Made by a program: the position numbers and the translations under genes. From Bryum argenteum (taxonomy: Eukaryota > Streptophyta > Bryopsida > Bryales > Bryaceae), in assembly GCA_037043015.1 (NCBI GenBank), contig CM073328.1, forward strand, positions 12,063,495 through 12,127,494: a DNA stretch of 64,000 bases, given 5' to 3'. Below are positions 40,215-55,900 of the stretch, piece by piece (within the stretch, counting starts at the first letter, position 1; every line of letters starts with the position of its first letter). Under the pieces are notes generated by a model. That model ran no database searches and was not told the origin of the DNA. It saw only the letters and a program-made list of their open reading frames with translations.

Positions 40215-41560
40215 TCACCTCTCGTAGCAACCTTGTGGAAGACATATCCATTTGTCACCACATTTGTCACAATAAAAATGTGGAATATGTGCGTTGCAAA
40301 CAACACACCGACGTCGTAACTTGCTATAAGAAGGAGTGCATATCAATGGGCGGCGTGGCATGGGAGGAAGTTCTCGAGAGTGCATATTTTTTATAGCAAG
40401 CGACTCCTTTAGAAGGACATCTACGAACCGTAGAACCACATTATGAGCTAACCGGCCATTTCCAACAATAGATGAAGGCTGTTCCATAGGTGGGGGAACA
40501 AATCCATTATCCTTGCCAGAATAAATTTCAAAACTCCATACGAATTTGGATTTTGAACATGCCAAGTACCAAAGTTTCAAGCCCCACTTTGGGGCTTTTT
40601 AGGCATATATTGCCTAATAGGTGTATATGCCCCGTACACCTAATCATCATTTCATTGATGGTTTTATGTTTCCCAAGATTCCACACCATTTTCCACCTCT
40701 GCCATATTGAGTCCACTAACCATCTTGTTTGTTCGATCTTATCACATCCTAAGTCCTCCCTAGACATCCCTTCCATGTTTGTAGGATGAATACATCTTCT
40801 CAAATCACTAAAACCGGGCCCTAGTCAAAATATTACAAATAATGGGGCAAGTGAATAAATCATCTTGCATCCAATAAGTTTTGTAGTTTGGTTGAACTTT
40901 CAACCCCATGTACACAGCTAGAGCTATAAATGCATGAAGGCTACATATTGTCAAATTCTCCCAATTAGGAACTCCCTTGGTATTGCCATGTTCATCTAAA
41001 GGAGGTGGGGCATAGGGGTTGGTTTCTACAACAATCGTAGATAAAATTTGTGGAGTCTAGAAAAGCCTAAACAATTTCATAAAACTTAGAAGTACACCGT
41101 GATTTCGGAAAGGGCCTTGTCTTGGAGCCAAAAATAAAGTTGGCATAGGATTATATACAATGCTTGGATTTCCCCATGTCTCATGTCCCCATGTCCTTTA
41201 AAATCCCATCTTAGCCCATCTTGTTGTTATGCCAAATCCTCATTCACTTCCTCCCCATCACTTTCAGAAGGACTCTCAATATCGTGGAGAACTTCACTAT
41301 TCTCACCATTCAATGCACCTCTTCTACCACGATTATTTATTCTTCTTCTTCTAGGGCCAATATCATTGCCCATTAGATGCCTCCCCTCAATTTGATTACC
41401 TTCAGAATCATTACCGGCCACATCATTTACACCCCATCCATTCAGTTGTCCAATTTCTCTATTTACTTCGTCATGGCTTAAGTTTGGAGGCCTTACATTG
41501 TTGCTGGACTAACGAGCTATATGAAGTCCTTGAGCAATACGGTCCTCTTCTGATAACAAC
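40215..41560 (-). pseudogene. Decayed piggyBac (DDE_Tnp_1_7) transposase
   Basis: Read on the minus strand from about 41560. First comes an acidic, low-complexity N-terminal region (SPSESDGEEVNEDLA, with a Arg-rich RRRRINNRGRR). Next comes the DDE_Tnp_1_7 pattern: GPFRNHG..LSFMKLFRLF, TIVVETNPYA, W.NLTICSLHAFIALAVYMGL, YW...DLFTCPII, EQTRWLVDSIWQRWK, TINEMMIR, PIRQYMPKKP, WYLACSKSKFVWSFEIYSGK, GNGRLAHNVVLRFVDVL. It ends with a cysteine-rich finger (RRRCVVC...YCDKCGDKWICLPQGC), as in PGBD proteins. Several frame changes and in-frame stops are needed to read through. The usual Asp of the T-I-D-E motif reads Asn, and the section between VVLRFVDVL and the Cys-rich tail is much too short. A plain DNA-transposon relic, surely inactive. 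Confidence 0.85.
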
Positions 41561-41563
41561 CCC

Positions 41564-43339
41564 TTATGCAGCATTCAAGTCAGAAATGCCCTGGTGGATA
41601 TCCAACAACAATATGTCATCAAATTCCCTTACATAGGCAGCAACCGGCCTTGATTGGAGGGATAGCATCTGCTTGATGGCAGGCATCTCGAAGCTCGGTT
41701 TGGGCATCTCCAAATTGCCAAACAAAATTTCCATGCTAGGTTGACTTGTGAAGAGCCTCCCAACCGTTATACTCGACGCACATGACGTTGCCACACCAAC
41801 AACCCAATCTTCTTGACAAAGTTTTCTCATCCGTTGTTGCTTGATGCATGTCGATATCTCCAAACTCTTGCTGCTCGGCCCCTTGCAGCGCATTATGTCA
41901 TCTCTTTCTGCCTTGTATCAACCCGTAACTTCTAGCTTGAAGTAGAACCTGCGGTGGCCATAATAAAGCTTCGAAACCTCCTTCTTGATTTGCGTCGCAG
42001 TCGAAGTTGTTGTTGTCCATGAATTCTTTATCGCTGGAGTAGTATGCTAGAGGTTGTTCTTGAGAATTGAAGTAGTCTATATTAAAACTAACGCCTGAGA
42101 AAAGCTCGACGCCGACCACTAGATCACTGAAGTAGTCTATATTGAAACCAACGTTTGAGAAAAGCTCAACGCTCGGTCCTAGATCAGGAAGTTCATGATC
42201 TTGAGGTGCAAGTAAGTCTTCTACTTCATCATGCGATAGGGTGGGGGAAGTTGTACTTGAACCCGGTGTTTGTTGTGACCTTGAACTCCTTTGCAATGTT
42301 ATGCCATCCCACTCCATCTGCATACAAAGATCCAATAGCACAGTTCTATGTTAGAACATGAAATGTCATAGAATCTCAGTTTCTATTACATAAAATTTGA
42401 GTGTACTTTCTTTCTTTCCTATCTTGCACGATCTCCTCTCCTGCGTGGCATTGTGTATATCCAGCCACGTACTTTGTACAATATCTACTACCTCTTCATC
42501 AAAAACTTCTTCATCTATCCAACCCAAAATATGCGTTGCTTGCCTATAAAAATGGTGTCTAAAATTGTTAGCTGTCGGCACCTTTGGCCATGCTCTAGAC
42601 TATTTTCTGACACGTAGACTACGCAAATGCAATGGATCATGTAAAAGAAGTAGCTTCTCAACTTAATCTGGACGTAGGTGTTTCTTGCATGCCCAAGAAC
42701 GCAACCTTGTTGCAGAATTTTGGATAGCGTGAGTGATTGGAGAGATGGTAACAGTGGTATTTTGCAATAAGTCCAAAGTCACTGATGACTCTTGGTAGTG
42801 ACTCATATTGGAAGCAGGGGATACCATCAATAGGTGGATCGGATCGGCTATTTGCAATAACGTCGAGGTCGATATGTCAATCAATAATAAGCTCTTGAGA
42901 ACAACATTGGTCCTACGTTGTGCAACCATCGAACGCTTCACAAGTCGATGATACCTCGACCACTGTCCGCGTTGATGCTTCGGCAAGGCCCCCACCTACC
43001 ACCTTGATTGGTGATTGTCCGTGATGAGACCTTGACTTCTTGATCGGCGCTCTTTGGTACTGCGATCGTACCTTCAACTCCCGGGAGCAAAATCTCACTA
43101 CCTAATATCACTTCAAGAAGTTCAATCGACTCTTTAGATTCATGAGCTTCTTCACTCACTACCCCTTCTAGTTCATTTATGCAATTGTAGCAACTTCCAG
43201 GAGAGACTTGCACAAGAACTTGAGAATTCTTAGAACCATCTATCTTGATATTTTGCAATGTTTTTAATAACCGTTGGAGAAAGACATGTAATTTGCCTTG
43301 TTTGTAAATCTCAAAAGTTTTGTAGCTATTGATTGTCAT
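41564..43339 (-). pseudogene. Unassigned minus-strand open stretches inside the piggyBac-type element
   Basis: Several open stretches of 70-150 codons in different frames. 42938-43339 contains VLVQVSPGSCYNCINELEGV and an acidic middle. 42366-42581 contains IDEEVFDEEVVDIVQSTWLD. 41898-42341 contains a 60-bp direct duplication (42068-42187) encoding two similar SVELFS.V.FNIDYF-type units. No family is recognised. A short stretch near 42270-42330 reads GWHNIAKEFKVTTNTGFKYN, loosely like the SANT/Myb-like domains of plant transposon accessory proteins. They could be a second gene of the element, a nested older element, or chance. Confidence 0.4.
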
Positions 43340-43801
43340 GAAATACCAACCATTTTGAGATTGTATTTGAAAGTTTGAATTTGAAACGGTTATGTGATTA
43401 TGATATAAATTGTCTTTTAATAAGTTTAGTTTCTGACACCATTTTGAAATGGTTGGCGACCAACTTTTGGCTGCACTCTCTTTATTACATAGCGGGGAGC
43501 TAAAACCCTTATTGACAATGTTGCCCTTCTCTAACTTCTGCGCTCACCGCAAACGGTTGCCCCTCCTACGGCTTCTATTCTCATAGGCGAAAGCACCAGC
43601 CCCCGCTACCCTATTTCGATACAATTTACCATAAATGCTTTAATAATAGGAATTTTACATTGCACTTTTTACCACACTTAGATTATACAATTACCCACAT
43701 CCGCAAAAAATTCAAGTTCAAACAATCAATTTTGCCCTTTCAACTAAGCTACCAAATACACAAAAAATCCATTTTGGCTTTTAAGAAACTTTAAGGGATA
43801 A

Positions 43802-44327
43802 TCTTTTTATCTTTGTAATGTCACCCCTCCAACCTCCATATTCTCACAGCTTTTACCGATATTACACCACCCTTCGTTCTATGATGTCACCCCTACATCG
43901 GAAGAAAAGGCCAATTTTTGAAATTAAATTATGTGTGTGGGACAAGTTATGACACTGCCCTCGCTCCAAAAGTTCAGAGATACAAGAATAGAATGCCAAT
44001 TCATGGCCTCGAGGCCATCTCTTGACTTCATTACCAAAAAATTATTTCACTAAAGTATTCAATAGTGAACAATTAAAAGCATGAAATGTAACTAAAAAGC
44101 ATATATTGTAACTAAAAAAGCATGGAATGTAACCAAAGTCTTCAACGGTGAACAAATCAAAAGCATGGAATGTAACTAAAGAATGTAACAATGAAGAAAT
44201 CAAAAACATGGAATGTAGGTAAGAATGCAAAGTGGCCCGGAAGTCTTGTCTCTCCTTCCATGTGGAGAAACAAGGCTGTCAGGTTTCACACAAGAAAATC
44301 GACCCTCACTTTATCAATCGTTTAATG
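43802..44327. other. Intergenic DNA
   Basis: AT-rich, with a few diverged tandem phrases of 'gcatggaatgtaactaaa' between 44080 and 44220. No gene recognised. Confidence 0.5.
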
Positions 44328-44432
44328 TGTTCTCCAAGCAGCCCATTGACTGAGCTGAACTCAAAATGTGAGTGAACTGGCTCAAAGATTTCTTGGCCTT
44401 GACTCCCCATGTAAAGCATCCCTTAAATACTA
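44328..44432. repeat. Interspersed repeat, copy 2 (copy 1 at 6741-6846)
   Basis: Begins tgttctccaagcagccc and carries cttgactccccatgtaaagc, parallel to copy 1. Confidence 0.7.
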
Positions 44433-44464
44433 GATGGTCCTATAGGGGAGTGTCTAAATATCCT

Positions 44465-44706
44465 CTACGAGCGTGGCTTGGATGCCAGGCTCGGGTGGGG
44501 GTGGGGAGGGTGGGGTAAAATCTGCCCCTATTTTTTAATTTGTTTAGGCCCCATTTGAACACAAAGGGGGCTTCCGAGGGTAATTTGGGGCCCCATGCCC
44601 CAAATTTTGCAAAAAAAAAAATTCAAAAAATGGCCCCAAATGGGGGAAACGGGAAGGGCCAGAAAATTGATCCCCACCGAGCCTGGCATCCGAGCCACGC
44701 TCGTAG
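44465..44706. mobile_element. Small MITE with long terminal inverted repeats
   Basis: The left end CTACGAGCGTGGCTTGGATG and right end CATCCGAGCCACGCTCGTAG are near-perfect inverted repeats, and the pairing extends further inwards (CCAGGCTCGG with CCGAGCCTGG). The total is about 242 bp with a G-rich middle. No target duplication is clear and the superfamily is unknown. Unrelated to the TTAA elements. Confidence 0.85.
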
Positions 44707-47340
44707 GGGAGAAATAAAGAGACCCGTCCTATAGGAGTTGACCAACTTTGAACCATACAATCACCACAAACTAGATCCCTACAAAAGCAATAGTATATCC
44801 GAAACAAGCTGTCAAAGTACATCGGAGAGTTCCAAAGCATTTTCCATTACGAAATGACCGAGATTAGAATATGTTTCGATTTTAGCACCATACAATACTG
44901 TATTGTCTTGTCAGAGGGGGCTTCATCATCACCTTCGACGAAAATGGTGGTGCCCACATCAAATCTTACTGCCACTGTAGACTCAGCTGATTCAGTAGAA
45001 TCTGGTCACCTGCCAACAACTCATCATTGTGCTAATATTCCTACTTTCTTTCATGATTTATTCAAACCCTAAGATCTTCTTTCTATTCTAATTTTTGCTC
45101 ACTCCAATCATGGGCTACTGTAATCTGTGAACTTGTAATTTGTCTAGTAAATGTTTATTGGCTATGATGCTTTATTCAAAGCCCTAGTAAGATTTACTTT
45201 GTGGGGGCATTGTCATAAAAGAAAGAGGAAGGATATTGGGTCTAGGTGAAGATTATTTGTGAACGTAGGTAAGATAGAGAGTAAGTGATTACATATAGGG
45301 CAATCACCCACGACTAGGGTGGTACGAAAATCAATCTCTTGATGAGGAGGGCGGAGCCTGACGAGGAGGGAGATATCATGCAAGGAGGCGGTGATTGGTG
45401 TCTGTCTGATTAACGAGAAATCATCCAGAAATTGAATGAGAAGTGGCTCGGTGTATGAATTTCCCGTAATCCTCGGCAACGTAACCAGTGATTACGGGCC
45501 ATAACTCGCCCACCAAATGAACGTGGATTTCTGCCGCAGGTGTTTATGGTAAAATTATGTGTAGATTTCTTAGATATTTATGTATGTGTAAATTAGAAAG
45601 TACTTTTCATGAACTTGGAGGCTACTGTTAACCTTATAATGTAGTTATATGAGTTGTGAGAATTAGAGAGACTATCATGGGATTGAAATACAACTTTTGT
45701 CGCCTTATTTGCTTATCGTAAGTTAAGGTTGTGGTCAATAGCAAATGCCTTTACACATGATGGCTTGTCGGTACTTCTTAAAGTATAGAATGCTTATGCT
45801 AGGATTTCAATCCAATCTATTGAATTAAATCTTGCTAAATATATCATATAATTATATATGTTGGGCAATCCAAGTTTGAATAATTCATTGGTTTTCAAAA
45901 ACGAAAAACATATACAAATTCGAAAAACATATACAAAATATTGGAAGAAATTTATATTCTCTCCAACTCATGACCAAAGAGATGGGAAGTAAAGTGTACA
46001 ATTTTTGAAGTGAAAAGATCTCAAAGCATCTTCTGAAATGATGCATGTAACACATTTCAAGGTAAGTACACCTATTTTCAAACACTTAAGCCATTCACTA
46101 TACTTGGAGTTATGACAGGTGTGGACCGCTACTTTTTCACTGTATAAGCACTTACGTATTTAATTACAGTATTAAGAAGTGACTACTATAGGTATACCTA
46201 TAGTCGTTCACCCTATTTGCATGTACAATGTATGAGGAATATACTATCCAATAAAATCTTCATTCTGTCGCAAGAAAATATTCATTATGGGTTGCCCGAT
46301 TATGGGGGCCCTTCCGAATTAGGTTCCCTTATCCTACACATGATCACTCATTGACCTTCGGATAACTACCATGAGACAAAGATACGTGCAACAATGACAG
46401 CGAAGTACATGACTGTTGTCACCGACTATTAATCATTGAGACAGTTATGCTTTACTTTACTGCAACTCGTCTATATCTAGCTATGAAGACAGATGAACAC
46501 ATCCAGTTATACCGACACTATTACACTATTCATATGTTATAAATCTATATCTGACATGACAAGGTTAGAACAACGAGTATCAATAATCTAACTATATATT
46601 GAATGCAATAATCAAAATAACTTTATCTATAATTTTCACAAAGGAGAACAACACATAACATTGTATCATTACATGAAGCCATGAAGAACCCAACTTAACA
46701 TGTTTAATAATGAAGCAAAATATTTCATCATGTAATTCTTAAAGCTTGCTTTTACAATATAAATCAACAACCCTAGCTAACATATTTTGCATATACTAGA
46801 ACAAATACAAATTCTTTGAGAAATTTTAATAGCTATTGAACAATAAGAAATGATTTAGAACATCCAGCTAAGAAGTAAGATTCATATTTAGTTTTGACTT
46901 GTATACTTTCAATAGTTCAACCACATAGGATATGGTGATGATAATAAACCCCAAAAGATCCAACACCCAAAAAAGACTTGTGCTTACATATTCACATGTG
47001 ATCACACTCTATTCAAAAATCTTTAACACACTTTTCACCCAAAAATAAGAAAACAAAAAATTGCATACTCTATGATCATGATGCAACTAAAATTCTTAAA
47101 CATACTTTTTATGGTATATACTACCCTATGCTTAAAATGTCGACATGAGGAGTAATCTTTTGACCTACGTGAAATTCCATTAAAATGACTATTTTCAACC
47201 ATACCAAAATATGTAACACCACCACACTATAGGATATCACATCAAATTGATTTAATGTCAATTTTACTCTCACCCACTTTTAGGTGGTCCAATTTCACAT
47301 ATTTTCACTCACTTTGATATAAAGTTCTAACCACCGCCAT
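44707..47340. other. AT-rich intergenic DNA, nothing recognised
   Basis: Long AT-rich stretch with short random open frames and no repeat structure that stands out. Confidence 0.5.
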
Positions 47341-48772
47341 TTCCAAGGAATTTCAACGGAATTACCGATGCCTTCAATAATTGCATACCCGTCGAATACT
47401 TTCAAAGTGAATGCTCTCGTTGCCAGTTTGCAAGGCGTCTCGTCTCCCCCATGGAAATCTTCAGCTCACAATTGCAATGAAATCCATCATCACGATGATT
47501 TTGAAGGAGTAGAAGAAGATTCGGGGGAAATTGTTTCGAAAATAACTTTTTCAATTGCTCGATCGGAGGCGGAGCTAGTACAGTCGGGAGCAGCAATGGC
47601 GCCTGCCAAGACAATCCGTGTGGTCGGATGAAGTAGCAGCAGGAGCAGGAGCGCGTACAAAGGAGGAGGAGCAACTTGTTCCTTTATTTTTGCAATTGAA
47701 GCCTCTTCAATTTGTTCCAAAAAACAAAAAAAACAAAGGAGGAAGCAGCAGCAGCAGAAATTGCTGGTATTGCACGTGTGGAGCGTCAGGAACAACAAAC
47801 AGTACATGCCCTTCGTCTCCGTTCCATTCCTCTCCAGGTAGGCACGCTTTTCAACGTCTACTACTCTGGCGCTGCCGGAGCGCATCAATGCGTAGGTTTC
47901 TTGCCGAGTTTACTTTCGTTCTTTACTATTATAATACTCATTTTTTTACTATTCATAGAGGTGCGATCAGATGCTGTTTTGTTGTCGGCGAGTAGAAACT
48001 ATAGTTACTGCGATTAGTGAGATCGCCTGGCACGTAACTCCAAGAATTTCGGATTCGGGGAAATCATTGGCGATGGAGTGTCTTTGGAGCGAAACAGTGA
48101 ATTTTTCTTAGTTTAGAGAGAGAGAGAGAGCGGATCGAACAAATGCGAGTCCAGGAAGCTTTTCTTTTCATTCGAATTTAGATTCTGTGAGGAGAACTAG
48201 TCGGGAAATGGTTTCAAGAAGTTCAATATTCGGAGTTGATGTGTACGTACGAGTTTTTCTCGCTTTTTGCTGGTACTCTTTATGGAATCATGATCAAGCA
48301 TATGTTAGTGTCACGTGTTCTTTAGAGATGCTCGTTTTGCTTTGAGTGTGCTTTTGGAATACAGTGACATCCCTGAGAGTGATGCTTCCTCTAGAAACCT
48401 TTTGCGGAGTGCTTCTTGCTGTTTTGCGAATTGAGAGAGTAAGAGCTCGCTCTTTACGGTTTCAAGATTCGCCGGTGCTAGGGCTCCATGAATTCGGGAG
48501 GATCAACTTTGTTTTTGCGAAGAGTGCGTGTGTAGTGTTCTTGAAAGCTTGAAGGTCACATTACAGAGAGATGGTTTGTTCACGTTCTCTTGCTCGGAGC
48601 GGTATTCGCGAATATTCTTAATCGTAGAGGTATCTGATCGGCTGGAGGAACTGAAGCAGTCGGGGTTGGATTGTTTTCTTGTAGGTGAATCGATCAAGTA
48701 TTGATGCGTGCTCAACAAGGAGGAGGGAGAAGTGTGGTTGCCTGACGCGCTGGCGGGGTTAGGTGGACAAGA
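47341..48772 (+). promoter_or_regulatory. Upstream region and probable leader of the BSK gene
   Basis: Composition changes at about 47.35 kb from AT-rich to balanced. An 87-codon open frame starts at ATG 47368. Another stretch at 47712-47840 ends at a donor-like CTCCAG|GTAGGC. A (GA)n run lies at 48116-48131. I see no protein family, so I read it as promoter plus leader exon(s) with at least one leader intron. A small unknown gene at 47368-47840 is possible. Confidence 0.4.
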
Positions 48773-51710
<2,938 letters not shown>

Positions 51711-52950
51711 CCTTGTCCACTATTACTGCGGAGATGCACTCAGGCACACTTTTGGTTAAATTGCTTCTGAGTGAATTAGGTGTGACGTCTGTTATGTATG
51801 AACGGGAGCATAATTTTGGCTTTCAAGATGTCTGGTGTAGAGACAGTACAATACTGGTAATTGTTGTAGTGAGGTAGTGCATAGGGGGTGAAGGTGTAAA
51901 TTGAACTACGGTATAAGGTTGTTGATACACTGAGTGTCCTCTTTGTTTTCTGAAGTCTACGGGCTCTTATCATGTCCTTGTTGTATAACCTCCTGTGAGA
52001 TAACGGCGACATTTGATGGAACATGCACTGGTACTTCTGTTGTTTCAATTTTTCTTGCATATCTTTTTAAATTCATATGTTCTGAATTCAGGCAAACAAG
52101 TGTATATGAGAAGTGATGTCTGTTTTGATTGCCGATGGCATTTCTTGAGCTGATCACATCCTTTCTTCTTTTCTTGTGATCATGAACCTACACCTTGTTA
52201 CAGACGGTACCATTGAATTGCATTTCATTAACAAATACATGTTATAAATCAAAATATGTATCTTGCTATCTAAAGTGTAAAAGGACACAATAATGTCTTT
52301 AATCTCGATCACCTCGGAAATTTCAATAATTATGAAACTAAGCAAGCATAATCCTCGCAGCAATTTAATCGAGTACATGATGCAATCAAGTATGTAGATG
52401 ATTGTAAAGCAACAAACAAACTTGCACCAGAAGGGGGTATGATGCTGATTGCACCTTCACAAAGGGCACTTGGAAAACTCCCACTTTACTCAATATGATG
52501 TACATTCTTCTTCGTATAGAAAGTACACATCATACAACATATTGTGAACAAATTGACCAAGTAATGATTTTCTTTCATTTAAACAACTTTATCAAAAAAT
52601 AAAAACCCATGTACAAGGCACCCCTACAACTCAAACCTCAAAAACAATTAAAATAATTAAAGATGGGTCCTCTCCTCAACCCAAAGGCTTTTTCAATACT
52701 CAAATTTTCTAGTGCAAGCGAGCCAAGTGGCGAGAACGGGAGCCACAAACGCCTGGCATCGATAAGCTGCCACGGTGTCCGCCACATCAGATGTTCACGG
52801 CAGCAACCAATGAGGATTGAGCGGATGCAGGATGGGAAAGAATGGCGACGGAGGGCCAAGCGAGGGTCGAGGGAGGAAAAAAAAGAGTGAAGGAGATTGT
52901 GTTGTGAGTGGGGCTATGGCTATGGCGCAATGCTGGGCTGCTCCCACACC
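51711..52950 (+). other. 3' flank of BSK and promoter of the next gene
   Basis: BSK 3' UTR followed by AT-rich spacer, then a CpG-bearing block from about 52720 that probably holds the promoter and leader of the Dabb gene. No other gene recognised. Confidence 0.5.
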
Positions 52951-55900
52951 ATGGCTTCTTCCTCTTCTTCGTCGCTCTCCTTGCCCTCCTTCGCATACTG
53001 GCATACCCTCCAAGATTCCTCCAAGAGCCCCTCCTCCGCGTTCTCATGGCCTCCTGCCCAAATCCCCGGTACGCCCCTCTTACTTCCCAACTAATTCCGA
53101 ATCTGAAAGGAATCTGAATCCTTTCGCACTGATCGGGGAAACGGCGATTAAGATTCAGATCCTACCGATTTATTTGGGAATTCCACCTGGGAATTTGAGA
53201 GAAGACGACTTCCGGAAGTTGCGTCAGATACTGGCATTGATGAATTAGGATAGTCATGTGGTCTATCTATAGATTTCTATGTAGGGTGTTTTGTTGAATG
53301 TTTGAAAGCCTCTTTCTGAATTCTTGAGAATTTACCCAGAAATTGTTGGATTCCGGAGGTTGCGTCAGATAAGGACAATGTTGGAATTAAGATCTTTCCA
53401 GACTTCTTTGTTGCTGGAATCTTGAAGATTGCAGAGAGGTGAAGTTCAATGTGAGCGTTGTAAATGCTGGAATTTAAAGAATTGACTTAGAAATAAGCAC
53501 CCGGGAATCTAAGATGGGTCGAGTTCAGATAACGCCATTCGATTGTTTCGGTTTCTTTGTCGCTGATTCAAGAGAGCTGACAGCGACCGTGAGCGATGCT
53601 TTTTCCTGGAATTTGAATTCCGGAAGTTGCGTCAGATAATGGCATTGTTTGCATCAATGAGTGTTCATCGCTGGGATAATGTTCATTGCAAATTGGAGCG
53701 TGGAGAGATTATGAGCCGGGAATTTAAGATGCGGAAATAGCATCGTTTGCAGCTGATGAATGAGAATTGTTCTGGTTTAGGTTAACAATCCATAAAGATT
53801 GCGAAGAGGTTTTAAAGAGATATGAGGAATTTGATTCTTGTTGGAGCGTATGGTTCAGAACTGTATACTATCCGTGCATGGGGCTGATACATCACAGTAG
53901 AATCCTAGAATGTGATCACCGACAATAGCTCATACACCTCGGTGGCCTTAGCGGAATCCGGCCAGTGATCACGGAATTATCAATAGCGGAACTCAATTGC
54001 AGAATCGTTCACTAAACAGACTGATGATAATAAAGGAAAACGGTAGCAAGAGAGTGGTGTCCTCAGCTCCACACACGTTTTTAAACTCATTCTCTTGATT
54101 AAGCTATGGCCCATAAAGTATCGCACGTAAGATTGAAGCTCTTAATCATAGATACATTCTGTTTAGCTTCCGAGCACACTACCCTAGTTTACCAAAGGAG
54201 AGAATGTATCTTTAGCATGAATTTGGATCCTTGCTGATTCTCCCAGACTTAGGTTATCGATGCAACTCAAGCAGATTTTGTGTATGCACGTCAGATTTTC
54301 AGGGCAGGTTAAGGAAAGGATCTCAACTAGGAGGGGCAGGCTTCGACACTTGTTCCTCGAGGAGGCAAAGCAGTATGACAGTGGCAGCTGAACGATCATC
54401 AATGAACGGGCCGCAAAATTCAACGAGGCCTTTTGGTACGAGGTATCCAAGCACAGATATTCTTGCAACTTCCACCTCATTTTGTTCAGTCCTTACGGAG
54501 GCTGTTTGTTGATGTTGATTGATTGGTGAGCAAATAGATGGGCCACGCAGGAAGGTGGTTGAGCATCTTGTTTTGTACAAAATGAAGGACATGACCGATG
54601 AACAAGAGAAGGATATGTTGGACCATCTCTACTCGCTTCAGTACTACTATCGTGGCATCTTAGCCGTCTCCTTAGGTACATATATCCCATTCTCTTGCTC
54701 ATTATTGTACTAAAAAAATGGATCTTTACTGATAACCTTAGTTTTTCTTCATTCTCAGGAAGTGTTGTTGAGAGAAAGCCTGAAGGAGTTACACATGCAT
54801 TCTTTCAGCGTTTTCCATCGCTTGAAGCTCTCGACCAGTACATGGATCACCCTGCTCCAGTTCAAGTTGAGGATAAGTACATCGATCCATATTGCAAGGT
54901 AGCTTGCTGTCAACCTTAATCTTCCTCACGATGGAAATCTTTGGAGAACTCAAGTAATGTCTTTTAAGCTTGTGGAATTTACAGGGAATCATTGTGGCAG
55001 ACTTCGAAGCGGAGGTAGAAGACGACCTTGAGTCACTCTTCAGGCGAGGCGATGTAAGTTGCTATTCATGTTTGATCGAAGAGTCCTTCAATGTTGTAGC
55101 TATTTAAGTGATCTCTACGGAGGAGGATGTAGATGTGAGTGAGTCTTTTGTTGGTGGAAGTTGTGATTCATAGTAAAGAATCGATAGAGTGGAGAATCAT
55201 ATGATGCAGTTGGGGCTGGCAGCAATTCCAACAAGGAATAGAGCATGTGGTTCTCATAAAAGTGCGAGAGGGTGCAAGCCAAGCTGGAGCTGAAGCGATG
55301 CTTGAAGCCTTTAATGCTCTTCCGCAGCAAATGGATTCTTCTGTGATCGTCCAACTTACTGCAGGTCAGAAATCTTATCTTACTGCAGAATCTGCTATGA
55401 AACACTCGTTTTCTGCAATACTTTTGCACTATTTTCAATCCTGACTTGTATTTTTGTGTTGTGGCTGTGGAGCAGGAGCCAACATCTCCGACCTTAACAA
55501 AGGCTACACTCACGCCGTCCTTGTGCGAGTGCCATCAGGTCTGTTCAACCGAATACGTTTCCCTGTTGATTTACCTCCATTGACCATATTCATATCATAT
55601 TCCTGAAGCATAAATTTGAAGCATTGTTAACCTCCACCACCAGAAAATTGTGTCCTTTTGCATTTACGACTTGTTCACTATAGATTATCCCAAAAGGCTT
55701 AACTATGCCTCAGAGCTAGTATGGTTATTAGAGTTGTAGTGAACAAGTTGTAAAAGACACCATTTAGTGATCATCAAACCCAAAAAGGTTACATGATACA
55801 TTAAATTCCACATATTCATTTCTTGATAGATCTGAAGATCATAAATAAGTTGTAGAAATCAAGTGATTAAGACCTTGTAATTTATTTGTGTGATGCATTA

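Larger units (their letters stand above)
38937..43801 (-). mobile_element. piggyBac-type transposon relic, about 4.9 kb
   Basis: The left end TTTACCCCTAAAGTTCCTT resembles the TTAA elements, and the first 600 bp parallel element D (gacctccaataccgaagactg, cgagatcatgatgttcaaag, gacatggtctactttgtgcc). The proposed right end (CTTTAAGGGATAA at 43801) gives, on the other strand, CCCTTAAAGTTTCTT, an imperfect match to the left end. Flanking TTAA is degenerate (TTTA/ATAA). Inside, on the minus strand, is a decayed piggyBac transposase (40215-41560) and further open stretches (41564-43339). This looks like the larger, once protein-coding relative of the small TTAA elements in the window. The right boundary is the least certain part. 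Confidence 0.65.
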
